Shown: positions 26,051 to 35,374, counted from the stretch's first letter. The stretch: DNA of 64,000 nt from Dyadobacter sp. SG02 (GCF_900109045.1 NZ_FNYL01000001.1:186001-250000); one strand, 5' to 3'. Program-made: numbers and translations. Notes: generated by a model from the sequence alone, not told the origin.

Positions 26051-26767
26051 ATGACGCAGATCGATTGCCTGATCGTCGACGACGAGCCCATTGCGCGCGA
26101 CATAATACGCACTTACTGCGCGCACCTGCCCTACCTGCGTGTGGCAGGCGAGTGCGGGAGCGCGCTGGAAGCCAGGGCTGTACTGATGCAGCAAAAGGTG
26201 GATATTGTGTTCCTGGACATCAACATGCCCGTCATGGATGGTATCTCGTTTCTCAAAACCCTCAAAACGCCGCCACAAATTATTTTCACGACGGCCTATA
26301 AAGAATATGCCGTCGATGCATTCGACCTGGCAGCGTGCGACTACTTACTCAAACCCTTTTCCCTCGAACGTTTCATTGTGGCCGTCGACAAGGCCATGGA
26401 AAAATTACAATCTGCCGGTAATGCATTCATCGAGACCCATGAATCAAAGGAAGATGATTTTATTTTCCTTAAAGCCGATGGTAAGATCTTCAAAATCATG
26501 CACGACGACCTGCTGTATGCCGAAGCGAACGGCAATTACACGAAAGTGAAGACAGCACAACATACACTGCTGCCGACGATGACTTTTTCGGGGTTTGAGG
26601 AGCTCGTACCCAAATCGAAATTCCTGAGGATTCACCGCTCTTTTATCATTAACAAGTCCAAAATCGATCATATTGAGGGCAACCGGGTATTTATTCAAGG
26701 CACTGAAATCCCCATCGGCAGCAATTACCGCGAGCAATTTTTAAAGCAAATAGGGCTTTCTTCCTGA
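26051..26767 (+). CDS. LytTR-family response regulator
   Basis: 238 aa. Receiver domain with D10/D11 and phospho-acceptor D56 in IVFLDINMPVMDGISFL, then CDYLLKPFSLERF with the conserved Lys. The LytTR domain covers about 130-235, with YAEANGNYTKVKTAQHTLLP and KFLRIHRSFIINKSKIDHIE. It follows the kinase gene with 1 bp between. The divergent TonB receptor is the most obvious candidate target. Confidence 0.93.
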   Translation: MTQIDCLIVDDEPIARDIIRTYCAHLPYLRVAGECGSALEARAVLMQQKVDIVFLDINMPVMDGISFLKTLKTPPQIIFTTAYKEYAVDAFDLAACDYLLKPFSLERFIVAVDKAMEKLQSAGNAFIETHESKEDDFIFLKADGKIFKIMHDDLLYAEANGNYTKVKTAQHTLLPTMTFSGFEELVPKSKFLRIHRSFIINKSKIDHIEGNRVFIQGTEIPIGSNYREQFLKQIGLSS

Positions 26768-26775
26768 ACCGCCAA

Positions 26776-26802
26776 ATAAAAAAGGCAGGGTCTCCCCTGC
26801 CT
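26776..26802 (-). terminator. Rho-independent terminator between convergent genes
   Basis: AGGCAGGG (26783-26790) pairs with CCCTGCCT (26795-26802), 4-nt loop. Read leftward the hairpin is followed by TTTTTTATTTGG, so it mainly serves the outer-membrane protein gene; it may also stop the rightward two-component operon. Confidence 0.82.
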
Positions 26803-26832
26803 CAAATATTCTCGTCTTATGTTAGCGAACGG

Positions 26833-27408
26833 TTATTTATGGGCCGGGATCGCGAAGAATAAGCTGAACTGAATTACGCTGTTTTTAAAGTCGGGATTCA
26901 TGGCTGCGGTCTTATCAAAATCCCCTACTTTGGAAAACCCGGCAATGTAGCGGGCGCCGATGCCGAGTCCAAAATTAGCCTGATAACCCAACCCAACGCC
27001 ACCTGCGAGGTCGAGGTTCTTGGCAAAATTGTCGATCGTCTGATCAGGAATATCCTCACCGGTTTTAAATGAAGCCTGCGGGCCGAATTCGAAATAGAAA
27101 CCGCCTTTTGAGCGGAATTTCAGCATTACGGGCACGGTGACGTAGGTTGTTTTAAACTCTTGCTTTCCGGCATTTTTGAATTTTGCACCCTGGGTTGAGA
27201 AAAGCACTTCCGGCTGGATGGAAAACACTTGTCCTATTCCAAAATTCAGAATCCCCCCCAGATGGTACCCGACACGCGCATCGGATTCGACATCACTACC
27301 GGTGTAATTGCTAATGTTGACCCCGGCTTTCGGCCCGATCGAAAACGACTGCGCAAACGCCGCACTGCTGAACACGGACAGAAGAACGAGCAAAGAAATT
27401 TTTCTCAT
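26833..27408 (-). CDS. Outer-membrane beta-barrel (porin-like) protein
   Basis: 191 aa with a signal peptide (MRKISLLVLLSVFSSAAFAQ). An eight-strand-type barrel of the OMP_b-brl_2 kind follows: FSIGPKAGVNISNYTGSD, GYHLGGILNFGIG, YVTVPVMLKFRSKGGFYFEF and GLGYQANFGLGIGARYIAGF. It is an integral outer-membrane protein of a size like OmpW/PorT-type small barrels. There is no specific PorT evidence. Role unknown. Confidence 0.85.
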   Translation of the reverse strand: MRKISLLVLLSVFSSAAFAQSFSIGPKAGVNISNYTGSDVESDARVGYHLGGILNFGIGQVFSIQPEVLFSTQGAKFKNAGKQEFKTTYVTVPVMLKFRSKGGFYFEFGPQASFKTGEDIPDQTIDNFAKNLDLAGGVGLGYQANFGLGIGARYIAGFSKVGDFDKTAAMNPDFKNSVIQFSLFFAIPAHK

Positions 27409-27550
27409 GGTTTTTAAATTTGAAGTGGTTTGATATGTGGATTACAAGCGGATAAGCAAAGACCGTGCCAAAGCTCAGATTCACCGAAGAATCAATCAAA
27501 CCAGTATTTAGCAAATTATCGGCGTTTTCATTGATATCGCATCGAATACT

Positions 27551-27796
27551 ATGAAATACCTACAATTCAAATTCGTCGCCCAAAGCGAAGACGGGCGCAC
27601 CTATGCGCGCACCATGTTTTACGAACAATCAACTGCTCCCAACGAAGCCCAGGCTATCGCCCATGCCGGGCACAACAACCCAGGTTTCAACGACATTCGC
27701 GTTGCTTCCGTAACCGCCATTTCCGACGATGAATACGCCTTCCGCATACGCGTGATGTGCGATTCCGATACGTGGGGTTTCCAACCGGTATCTTGA
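27551..27796 (+). CDS. Small protein of unknown function
   Basis: 81 aa starting MKYLQFKFVAQSEDGRTYAR. Mixed alpha/beta composition with one Cys (VMCDSD) and no signal peptide. It is the last host gene before the tRNA and prophage. I do not recognise it; codon use resembles the host genes. Confidence 0.55.
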   Translation: MKYLQFKFVAQSEDGRTYARTMFYEQSTAPNEAQAIAHAGHNNPGFNDIRVASVTAISDDEYAFRIRVMCDSDTWGFQPVS

Positions 27797-27889
27797 TGCA
27801 ACACACATTCATCGCACTTTTCCGTGCGACTGGATTGCCCATTCTAAATGAACAACTTAGCATTATTCACAATAAATATTCAAAAATTT

Positions 27890-27920
27890 CTTGCGCTTAT
27901 CGAGATTAACAGTACCTTTG
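27890..27920 (+). promoter_or_regulatory. Bacteroidota-type promoter of tRNA-Ser
   Basis: CTTG (27890-27893) lies 19 bp before TACCTTTG (27913-27920), a near-exact TTTG-N19-TAnnTTTG promoter, about 30 bp upstream of the tRNA 5' end. Confidence 0.7.
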
Positions 27921-27949
27921 CACCATGAATCGCATACGGCGAATCAAAT

Positions 27950-28034
27950 AGAGAGATGGCAGAGTGGTCGATTGCGACGGTCTTGAAAACCGTTGACTGT
28001 AACAGGTCCGGGGGTTCGAATCCCTCTCTCTCTG
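27950..28034 (+). tRNA. tRNA-Ser (anticodon UGA)
   Basis: Acceptor arms AGAGAGA (27950-27956) and TCTCTCT (28027-28033) pair fully, with discriminator G at 28034. The anticodon stem-loop reads ACGGT-CTTGAAA-ACCGT with anticodon TGA, a long class II variable arm follows, and the T-arm is GGGGG-TTCGAAT-CCCTC. CCA is not fully encoded. The gene is intact although a prophage begins at its 3' end, so the integrating element must restore the tRNA 3' part. Confidence 0.95.
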
Positions 28035-28082
28035 CAGAAAGTTACATACAAACTTCGAAAGACCTTATTTTGAAGCATCCAG

Positions 28083-28116
28083 CAGCTACGCCGATCCGGT
28101 GTAGCTGTTTTGTTTT
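28083..28116 (+). terminator. Rho-independent terminator after tRNA-Ser
   Basis: CAGCTAC (28083-28089) pairs with GTAGCTG (28101-28107), 11-nt loop, followed by TTTTGTTTT. It lies about 50 bp past the tRNA, on the phage side of the probable attachment core. Confidence 0.8.
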
Positions 28117-28143
28117 CTGCACGTTTTCAATCAATTAACTGTC

Positions 28144-28182
28144 GGTTACGTGAATGGTTACGGCTATAAAGTGCCGGTTACG
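28144..28182 (+). repeat. Three GGTTACG direct repeats before the integrase gene
   Basis: GGTTACG at 28144-28150, 28156-28162 and 28176-28182, between the tRNA and the integrase gene. The position suits arm-type integrase or excisionase binding sites, or an operator. This is inference. Confidence 0.5.
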
Positions 28183-28240
28183 GCATTATTAATTGTCAAA
28201 TTATAACTCTTCCCGAACAGTGTTTAATTACTCCACCACC

Positions 28241-29485
28241 ATGAAAATTCTATTCTGGTTTCGTAAATCAGAAAGTAAGGAGCAGGTCAAAGCGAAAGAT
28301 CCGGTCGGAAGTATCCAATGCCGCATTACGATCCAAAATTCAGCTGTCGAACTCGGATCCACAGGAATTTCGTGTAAGAAGTCAAGTTGGAATCCGGAGA
28401 ATCAAACCCTGAGAGGCGACAGCTTACGAGCGACCCGGGCGAACAAGGTAATCCGAGATACTACGGCCAACCTTGAAAAACTATTTGATATGCTGGCGAC
28501 AAAATACAGCTACGTATCACCATCAACGTTAAAAGACTACTACCTATCGAAGAAGAAATTCACATATTCAATTACAGAAATCTTCGATGCATGGAATGAT
28601 CACAGGCGCAAATTGGCCGAAAAAGGTTCGATATCGCCCAACACTTTCGAGGTACATGAAAATTATCTCAGGCATATCGGCGAGTACTTCAAAGTACGTG
28701 GTGTCGCCCGGCCTATCGAGATCCCGGACAATTTTTTCCAAGATTTCTATGACTGGATGCTCATGGCTGACAGGTCAGGCGAACGATTTGCCCGCAAGGT
28801 TTCGGAATTTGCAAAGCAGGTGTTTACCTGGGCAGAGAAAAAACGGCTGTGCCACAGATTGCAAGCATGTGCGGAACCGTTGCCCGGGAAAGCGGATACC
28901 GAAGAGAACCTTGATACCACACATTTGACCGTCCCACAGCTCACCAAATTGATAAGCTTCGACTTCTTCAAACTCGTAGCCGCTGGTCAGATCGTCTCGC
29001 AGACGGCGGAAACCCTTTCAGTAGAACGTGATGCATTTGTATTCAACTGTTTCACCGGGATGCATCATTGCGACTACACCAAAAAGGATTTTCACATTGA
29101 GCAATACAAAGCTGCCACGTTCCTCACTGGCCACCGTCAGAAAACAAAAAAACGGTTCGCAATCAAGCTACTGGAACCAGCGATCGCCATTCTGAATAAG
29201 TACGGAGGTGATTACAAAAACCTGCCGGTAAAGAGCAACCAAAAAAGGAATGCAAGCCTGAAACAAATTGCGGCCTTCGCAGGCCTGCCCATCTTGCTTT
29301 CAACCAAAATAGCCAGGAAAACATTTGCCGATATCGCGTTGAATGTAATGCTTATGACGCCCGATGACGTCGCGCAGTGCCTGGGCCTCACGTCGACCAG
29401 GTACCTAAAAAACTACGTCAGGATACGCGAAGAGCGCCTGTTAAAGGTAATGCCTAGCTGGGCCAATTTACAGGAAGCATGCTAA
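28241..29485 (+). CDS. Divergent phage tyrosine recombinase (integrase)
   Basis: 414 aa from ATG 28241; a TTG at 28193 is less likely. The layout is an arm-binding domain (about 25-85), a SAM-like core-binding domain (about 105-205) and a C-terminal catalytic domain (about 230-400). The catalytic box-I segment reads FNCFTGMHHCDYTKKD, where the usual Arg is His275. The HxxR motif reads TKIARKTFAD (His to Lys356, R359 kept). LGHTS is LGLTS (L383). The Tyr nucleophile is likely Y392 in LKNYVRI. So three of the usual residues are replaced. IntDOT of Bacteroides also lacks the first Arg, so activity is still possible. It sits next to tRNA-Ser, its probable target. Confidence 0.88.
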   Translation: MKILFWFRKSESKEQVKAKDPVGSIQCRITIQNSAVELGSTGISCKKSSWNPENQTLRGDSLRATRANKVIRDTTANLEKLFDMLATKYSYVSPSTLKDYYLSKKKFTYSITEIFDAWNDHRRKLAEKGSISPNTFEVHENYLRHIGEYFKVRGVARPIEIPDNFFQDFYDWMLMADRSGERFARKVSEFAKQVFTWAEKKRLCHRLQACAEPLPGKADTEENLDTTHLTVPQLTKLISFDFFKLVAAGQIVSQTAETLSVERDAFVFNCFTGMHHCDYTKKDFHIEQYKAATFLTGHRQKTKKRFAIKLLEPAIAILNKYGGDYKNLPVKSNQKRNASLKQIAAFAGLPILLSTKIARKTFADIALNVMLMTPDDVAQCLGLTSTRYLKNYVRIREERLLKVMPSWANLQEAC

Positions 29486-29487
29486 GC

Positions 29488-29514
29488 AAAAGGGCTGGAA
29501 TATCCAGCCCTTTT
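29488..29514. terminator. Bidirectional terminator between integrase and tail operon
   Basis: AAAAGGGCTGGA (29488-29499) pairs perfectly with TCCAGCCCTTTT (29503-29514), 12 bp, 3-nt loop. The T-rich ends work in both directions, ending the integrase message and the 30-kb leftward structural operon. Confidence 0.92.
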
Positions 29515-29515
29515 C

Positions 29516-32500
29516 TTATGCACTTGCCCGCGCCCTGGTGTCATTCAACAGAGTTTCGTACTTCTCAAAGATATTGTAATTGATACCCGCCGGCTTTCGC
29601 GCTATCTCTCTTAATAGCCGATTCGTTTCGGCTAGCTGGGGATCTGGCATCATCGGGCCACCGCCTGGCTGCATTCCCGTATCTCCCCCAGCGGCATAAT
29701 ATCGGTTTTGCCGCATCGCTTCCAACATATTTGCAAAGTCGGCCACAACAGGGTTACGCAGCATTGGTTCGCTGATCACGTACTCCCTACCGTCCTCGCC
29801 TGCGACGTAGCTCCGTTTCCCAAGTGAGAATAGCGTCGGGCTATTTACCCACCCCGCCGGAGCGGCGCCACGGTCAATCTGGATGTTGTCAAAATCGGTC
29901 GGACCACCAGTAGCGCGAAATGCTGGGGTATCAGGCTGCTTCGACGAATCGATCACTGCCTTAGCCTTAACCATTCCCGCCGTAACTGCGGCAACAGCCG
30001 CGGCGATCCGGAGCGCAACGGTATAAGGATCTCCCTTTGTTCCAGTCGCAACAGCAGAAGCTATTGCAGTACCGGTATCAACGGCTATTTGAAACAAGGC
30101 GAGCGCCTTCTGGAATTCGGCATACTCGTTCTGGTTTCCAGCAGTGAGAGTAAGTATATCGGAAATCACCTGGCCGCCGGTCTGCATTGCTTCACCGGTT
30201 TTATTGATCTGGTCGAGCTTTATCGCAAGCATTTCCCGATCGGCCTTAGCGATCTCAGAGTTGATGCGTTTTTGCTGATCGATTTCCAGATCACCATAAT
30301 CCTGACGAAGCGTCCGGAGCCTTTCCAAATGATCCCGCACGATCTGTTCTTTGCTGGTGCCGTTTTCTTCGGCCATGGCCAGCTCGCTGCGGTAATTATC
30401 GACTACACCTTCGAGCAGGGTGTCTGTTGCCTTTTTCGCCCGCTCTGCTTTCAGATCGTCGATTTCCTTATGCCAACGCTTTTCAATCTCGACGATCGAT
30501 TCACCGCGCGCTTTGGCGGCGGCAATTTCTTGCTCGTAGTGATGATTTATTTCGAATAGCTGCTCATCCTGACGCTTCGCAATTTCATCCTGGTGCTTTT
30601 GTTCGGCCTGGTTCTCTTCCTTCGACTGGGTATTAATGACGTCCAGCTGCCGGCGCATGGTTTTGTCGAAGTCGGCCAGGTGCTTCTTATTGTACTTCTG
30701 GCTGATGATCCCGACCTCTTGGTTATGCAGCTCGTTAATTTTGGCGATTTCCGAAGCGTTTTTACCAGCGCGCTTACGCAGCCCATCATACTTAAACTGC
30801 GCCTGTTGGAGCTCCTTTTCTTGCTCCCCCATCATCGCGACGGTGTGCTGCTGCTGCTCTTTCAGAAGCTCGTCGTTCAATTTTTTGGCTTCCTCGCGAG
30901 CGGATTTTGCCTGGTCTTTTGTCGGACCACTGTAAGGCGTGGCCGGTGTCTCAGGCGCCCCAATCGCCCCGGCCAGTTTCATTTTACCACGCGACGGATC
31001 CCGGCGCTTACGCCTGGTTTCGATATCGTCAATACCTTCCAGGCCCGCAAGATCTCGCCGGCGCTGTATGATTTCATCGTTGAGCCGCTTCGCTTCCTTT
31101 CTGCGCTGATCAAAATCCTCTTTGGTGAAATTCTGCTCAACCAGCTGACCGCCACTGTTGACGATGAATTTCTTCTTTTGGTTGAGCTCCCATTCTAATA
31201 CTTTGGCTCGACGGTCCAGATCGGCTACTTCCTCTTTAAGCATCTCGCGCCTGGTTTGCCGCATGGTTTCGAGCAATGAACGCTGGTTGGCTATGAACTG
31301 TGCGGCCTTGTCCCGGCTGATATCCATTGCATTGCCGTACTTATCGAATGAGGTGGCCGCTTCCGGAACTTCGTCCGCGATCGCATTAACTATTTTTTGA
31401 AGCTCCTGCTGCTCCTTGGTTGATAGGTTCGTTTTCGATTTCAGCTCGTCATAACGTGAAAGTAGCGCAGGGAATTTAGCTTCCACCGCGGCGACTTTCT
31501 CCTGCTGCGCTTCCAGCTCCTTCAATTGAAGGTCGAGCTCAGAAACCACGCCGGCCCATTTTCCGAACAGTTCGACGAATGGCGCAATACCGGCGGACGT
31601 TTCTTCCCACCAGGTTGACAATTTCTTCTGGATCTTATCCAGGATGGCGGCAGTATTCTGGTTTTTGACGTTGAACTCGTCGATAACCGAAGTGCCTTTT
31701 TCGAAGGCAGCGTTAGCGATATCTTGTTGCTTACGGACCAGCTCCGTGTTTTTGGCAAAAGCACCAAGTACCGCCGCGCCTTCACTACCTTCGATGCCCA
31801 GCGTTTCCAGCATTTTCGCGAGGCCTTCAACGCCCTGAGTGCTGCTTTTAGCCCCTTCCAGTACACGCAGGAACGCTTCGTTACCATCGGTTTTGAGCAG
31901 CTGCGAAAATTTGGAGACTTCCATGCCGGCCACCTTGGCAAAGTACGGCACGTCCTTACCCATAGCGATGACCATTTTCCCGATGTTGGTCGCCGAAAGC
32001 TCGGCGCTCTGACCGAGGATATCGGCCGCAGCGGCCATACCCATGGTGTCGGCGATGCTGATGCCGGCATTAGGAGCAATCCCCGCGAAACGCTTTGCCC
32101 AGTTGACCAGGTATCCCTCGTTAGCCTGGCTGCTGGCGCCGACGGTATTGATGGCTGAGCCAACTTTAAGCATTGATTTCTCAATGCCGAATTCCTGCTC
32201 GAGCCCAAAAATGGACACAAGCTTACCGATATCGTTGAGCGCTTCTTCCGCATTGCCGCCCAGGTCCTCACCCAGCGCGACGTTCAACATATCGGCCGCT
32301 TTGACGAATGCAAGCACTTCGTCCTTGGTATCATACCCCAGCTTACCGGCCACTGCCGCCAACTCACGCAGCTCAGATACTGGTGTCCGCGTGTCCAGCG
32401 CACCCAGCGCCGAATTAAGTTCCATCAAATCCTTTCCAGTGATCCCTGTTTGCTTGGAAACATCGGCCAACTCATCAGAAAGCTTTGCTGCATTCGTGAC

Positions 32501-32833
32501 AAGCGATATAATACCTTGTTTGGCCAGAGATAAGCCCTGATCGAGAAGAGATCCGCCGACAAAGCCCATTGCGATCTCCTTCCACGTACCTTTAAATTTG
32601 AATAGAGATCCTTCGCCGCCACGCATCTCGTTTACCATCGAGCTATGAGCTTTCCGAACTTTGGCCAGGTCCTTGACCATTTTATCGAATCCGGCAGGGT
32701 CATCTTCCCGTTTCATGTTAGACAGCTGACGTTCCAGCCCGATCATCGTCGTGCGAACTTCCTTGATGGATGTTTTCGCGCGCTCGCCATTAATGATCAG
32801 CTCAATGACCGCTTTTTCATTTACTTTTCCCAT
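29516..32833 (-). CDS. Tail tape measure protein
   Basis: 1105 aa. The first 350 residues carry the TP901-type tape measure core (DELADVSKQTGITGKDLMEL, GASSQANEGYLVNWAKRFAG). A long charged coiled coil covers about 400-930 (HQDEIAKRQDEQLFEINHHY). An Ala-rich hydrophobic segment near 930-985 (VALRIAAAVAAVTAGMVKAK) precedes a globular end with GKRSYVAGEDGREYVISEPM. Tape measures set tail length; at about 0.15 nm per residue this gives a tail near 165 nm. It is the last gene of the leftward operon, unlike the usual position before the baseplate genes. Confidence 0.92.
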   Translation of the reverse strand: MGKVNEKAVIELIINGERAKTSIKEVRTTMIGLERQLSNMKREDDPAGFDKMVKDLAKVRKAHSSMVNEMRGGEGSLFKFKGTWKEIAMGFVGGSLLDQGLSLAKQGIISLVTNAAKLSDELADVSKQTGITGKDLMELNSALGALDTRTPVSELRELAAVAGKLGYDTKDEVLAFVKAADMLNVALGEDLGGNAEEALNDIGKLVSIFGLEQEFGIEKSMLKVGSAINTVGASSQANEGYLVNWAKRFAGIAPNAGISIADTMGMAAAADILGQSAELSATNIGKMVIAMGKDVPYFAKVAGMEVSKFSQLLKTDGNEAFLRVLEGAKSSTQGVEGLAKMLETLGIEGSEGAAVLGAFAKNTELVRKQQDIANAAFEKGTSVIDEFNVKNQNTAAILDKIQKKLSTWWEETSAGIAPFVELFGKWAGVVSELDLQLKELEAQQEKVAAVEAKFPALLSRYDELKSKTNLSTKEQQELQKIVNAIADEVPEAATSFDKYGNAMDISRDKAAQFIANQRSLLETMRQTRREMLKEEVADLDRRAKVLEWELNQKKKFIVNSGGQLVEQNFTKEDFDQRRKEAKRLNDEIIQRRRDLAGLEGIDDIETRRKRRDPSRGKMKLAGAIGAPETPATPYSGPTKDQAKSAREEAKKLNDELLKEQQQHTVAMMGEQEKELQQAQFKYDGLRKRAGKNASEIAKINELHNQEVGIISQKYNKKHLADFDKTMRRQLDVINTQSKEENQAEQKHQDEIAKRQDEQLFEINHHYEQEIAAAKARGESIVEIEKRWHKEIDDLKAERAKKATDTLLEGVVDNYRSELAMAEENGTSKEQIVRDHLERLRTLRQDYGDLEIDQQKRINSEIAKADREMLAIKLDQINKTGEAMQTGGQVISDILTLTAGNQNEYAEFQKALALFQIAVDTGTAIASAVATGTKGDPYTVALRIAAAVAAVTAGMVKAKAVIDSSKQPDTPAFRATGGPTDFDNIQIDRGAAPAGWVNSPTLFSLGKRSYVAGEDGREYVISEPMLRNPVVADFANMLEAMRQNRYYAAGGDTGMQPGGGPMMPDPQLAETNRLLREIARKPAGINYNIFEKYETLLNDTRARASA

Positions 32834-32835
32834 GG

Positions 32836-33303
32836 CTATAATTTGATGGTCACTGTGTTATTAAGAAGGGATTCGGAGAGCTTGACCAGCCCGATTCCGT
32901 ATTGTTTGGCCAGAACTTCTGACAGTTTCTTTTCTTCGGCAGTTTTGCGCCTGGAATACCATTTGATTGGTTTGCGGGGCACATCAGGTTTGTGGACCCG
33001 GAATCGTTTCCTGAGCAGAGCTGCATTCATATTCACGCCGCGGCCAACGCCCATATCTATGAATCGCCCATGCATCGGGAAATCAATTTTGAGAGTATCC
33101 AAACCGCCGGCGCCCATCGAAAGTTTAGTATCCCACTCCTTGTACAGCGTACGGGAACGCTCGGCGCCTTTCCTGCTCATTCTCCGGCCGTACACCTTTT
33201 TGTCAAGCTCCCTGCGGAATTTGCTTACCGAGATCCGGAGGAACTGTTCATAAGTCCCTTTCAGATTTATCCGGGCGTTGATATCAAGATCCTTGTAGTT
33301 CAT
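32836..33303 (-). CDS. Phage tail-region protein of unknown function
   Basis: 155 aa from ATG 33303, which overlaps the upstream stop as ATGA; a frame to 33348 exists but the coupled start is better. It is basic and Arg/Lys-rich (SRKGAERSRTLYKEWDTKLS, KPIKWYSRRKTAEEKKLSEV). It lies 2 bp before the tape measure start, so a tail assembly or tail terminator role is possible, but no motif proves it. Confidence 0.7.
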   Translation of the reverse strand: MNYKDLDINARINLKGTYEQFLRISVSKFRRELDKKVYGRRMSRKGAERSRTLYKEWDTKLSMGAGGLDTLKIDFPMHGRFIDMGVGRGVNMNAALLRKRFRVHKPDVPRKPIKWYSRRKTAEEKKLSEVLAKQYGIGLVKLSESLLNNTVTIKL

Positions 33304-35363
33304 CGCGTGCGGTACCCTTCCCCATCTAACATTGCCCAGGTTGTCCACTTAATCAGCCCGCGGGGATTCCCGGCTACCAGGTGCAATACGCGCGACTCAA
33401 CTACGGTGCGGTGACCTGAGATGTAGCTGGACAATTTTGTCGTCGTTTTATGCGGGATACCGTTGACGTCGTAATCATCAACCTTTTTGACATACTCTAT
33501 CAATAAGCTTTGAGTGTTTTCGGGCTCAGTAAAAAGCCCGTCCTTCCAGACGTAGGCGACGATATCGGCATAGCTGTTCCGGATGCTACCATTTTCGTTA
33601 GCATCCTCGGTAACCCTGTTCTCAATCGCGAGTTGAACCCAACTATTGATCAATTTCGGGTCGTACGCTCCGGACGGCTTAAAAAGTTTGGGCACCAGCT
33701 GCCGACCTTCGAATTCTGCCAAAACGTAACCTTCCGACGCAGATAGCCGGTAGCTCAGCTTTTCAAGAATATACTTGCCCAAAACCTGGTTAGAAAGCTT
33801 AAACCCAACTGGAACACTGGGGCTAACTTCTCCGAGCTTTGAAAGGCTGAGCCTGGCAAGGGTGGTTACTTTTTTTGAGGATGCCAGAAACTCAAAATAG
33901 AACTTCTGGTATCTGTTCCATATGTCGTCCGGCTCACCAGGTTGCAGAGACAATTCGCCGAAGATCCTGTACTTGGCATCGTAGGATACGCTGCTCGCAT
34001 AAGGATAAAAATTGCCGGCAGTGTCTTCCTTCAAGCCCCAATAAACCAGAAGTCGCAGCGCCCATTCGTTTTTCGCCGGCGGAATTGCGTCCGGATCATT
34101 TGCGTCGACATAAGGTGAATAGTTTGCTGATTTCTCAAAGTAAGGATCCGCCAGGTTACCGGGCTGCTGAGCGGCAGGTATCAACCATTCAGGACCAGCC
34201 GCAGACGTATCATTCGTGCTTTTGAAACTGTCCATCCGTACGGTACCGATCGAAAGTCCCATATCTGTCTGCTTTGTGCCGACTGTAAAAGAGAATGAGG
34301 ATTTTAGCTCCTTCGGTTGGATTTCCTTCGAGTCGAACGGGAAGGGATGGTAGCGGACGTACTTGTCGGAACCGTCCGAAAACACCTTGATATTGTAGCC
34401 CTTCCCCGCCGACTTGTCAATGCCGTAAGTCTCCGGAACAATCATTTCCGAGATATCTGTATAAGCATTGGACGAGGCCATGGACTTGTAAGTATTGAAA
34501 ATGGCCTTTCGGGAAGTGAGATTAAAATCGATACTCAGCCCGACATATGTGCGCAACGCTTTGAAAAATTCCGATATGCTATAATCCCCCAAGTGCCTGC
34601 CGATTTCGACCGTATACCCGCCAGTGTCGACCGAAAGGCCTGGAACCGTCTGCGTATTATAGATGACAAGCCGGCTAAGAACAGGGTCAGAAAAGAACGT
34701 CCCTGATGCAGCAAACCCTAGTTTGGTACAGATATAGGTGATCAGCCAACCGACATATATGAAAGGCGTCAGCAGCCGATCGCCAGTGCCCAGAAGTGTA
34801 TTTGAATAGACTGGTTCGGGCGTACCAGGATAGCAGACATTTACGATTGTCGGCGCCTTGTAGTTGGCGTTTGGCTTAAACTCTGCTTCGACCATTTCCG
34901 AATTATGGAACGGAGGAAAAACGCAGGGGTAGCGGTTCGGAGGCGCTACCGCCATCTTTCGCATTGTGGCTACATTCGCCGTTTCGTCGGTACCGATAAA
35001 GATCCGCTCGGTAACAAATTCCCGGACGGGCACATTCCGGATCTGATCAGCAAGCTCGCCAAGATCAATCAATAAAGCGGCATCGGCCTTGTTTCCCGAA
35101 GTAGTAAAAGTGAGCAGGGCATTAAAATGAAATGGCTCAGACCGGACCGACACTTTCAAATCAGTTGATATAGGACTTTCAGGCAAATGACTGTTGCCGA
35201 TAAACAGGCAATTATTCGGACTCAGCCCAAATGTAAATGGATAGGAATACGAGCCGCGAAGAGCTTCGTCGGCATCAAAAATGGTGCTGTTGATTTCGAT
35301 CGTTATTGTCTGATCTTCCGGCAGTTCAAGAACCTTCCCTTCGGAATTACGTATTTCGAGCAT
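33300..35363 (-). CDS. Large tail/baseplate hub-like protein
   Basis: 687 aa, no signal peptide, strand-rich. It begins MLEIRNSEGKVLELPEDQTI and contains GYTVEIGRHLGDYSISEFFK followed by ALRTYVGLSIDFNLTSRKAI, a segment like the LysM/hub region of tail-tip proteins. Two genes upstream of the tape measure in the transcription order, it probably forms part of the tail tip or baseplate. The family is not certain. Its stop overlaps the next gene's start by 4 bp. Confidence 0.65.
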   Translation of the reverse strand: MLEIRNSEGKVLELPEDQTITIEINSTIFDADEALRGSYSYPFTFGLSPNNCLFIGNSHLPESPISTDLKVSVRSEPFHFNALLTFTTSGNKADAALLIDLGELADQIRNVPVREFVTERIFIGTDETANVATMRKMAVAPPNRYPCVFPPFHNSEMVEAEFKPNANYKAPTIVNVCYPGTPEPVYSNTLLGTGDRLLTPFIYVGWLITYICTKLGFAASGTFFSDPVLSRLVIYNTQTVPGLSVDTGGYTVEIGRHLGDYSISEFFKALRTYVGLSIDFNLTSRKAIFNTYKSMASSNAYTDISEMIVPETYGIDKSAGKGYNIKVFSDGSDKYVRYHPFPFDSKEIQPKELKSSFSFTVGTKQTDMGLSIGTVRMDSFKSTNDTSAAGPEWLIPAAQQPGNLADPYFEKSANYSPYVDANDPDAIPPAKNEWALRLLVYWGLKEDTAGNFYPYASSVSYDAKYRIFGELSLQPGEPDDIWNRYQKFYFEFLASSKKVTTLARLSLSKLGEVSPSVPVGFKLSNQVLGKYILEKLSYRLSASEGYVLAEFEGRQLVPKLFKPSGAYDPKLINSWVQLAIENRVTEDANENGSIRNSYADIVAYVWKDGLFTEPENTQSLLIEYVKKVDDYDVNGIPHKTTTKLSSYISGHRTVVESRVLHLVAGNPRGLIKWTTWAMLDGEGYRTR

Positions 35364-35374
35364 ATGGTCCGAGA

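Noticed and set aside
27956..28138. 60-aa ORF across the tRNA-Ser region
   Set aside because: The sequence folds as a complete tRNA-Ser, and the ORF simply runs through it.
28193..28240. Extended integrase start at TTG 28193
   Set aside because: ATG 28241 is a better start; the added residues (MSNYNSSRTVFNYSTT) look like upstream leader sequence.
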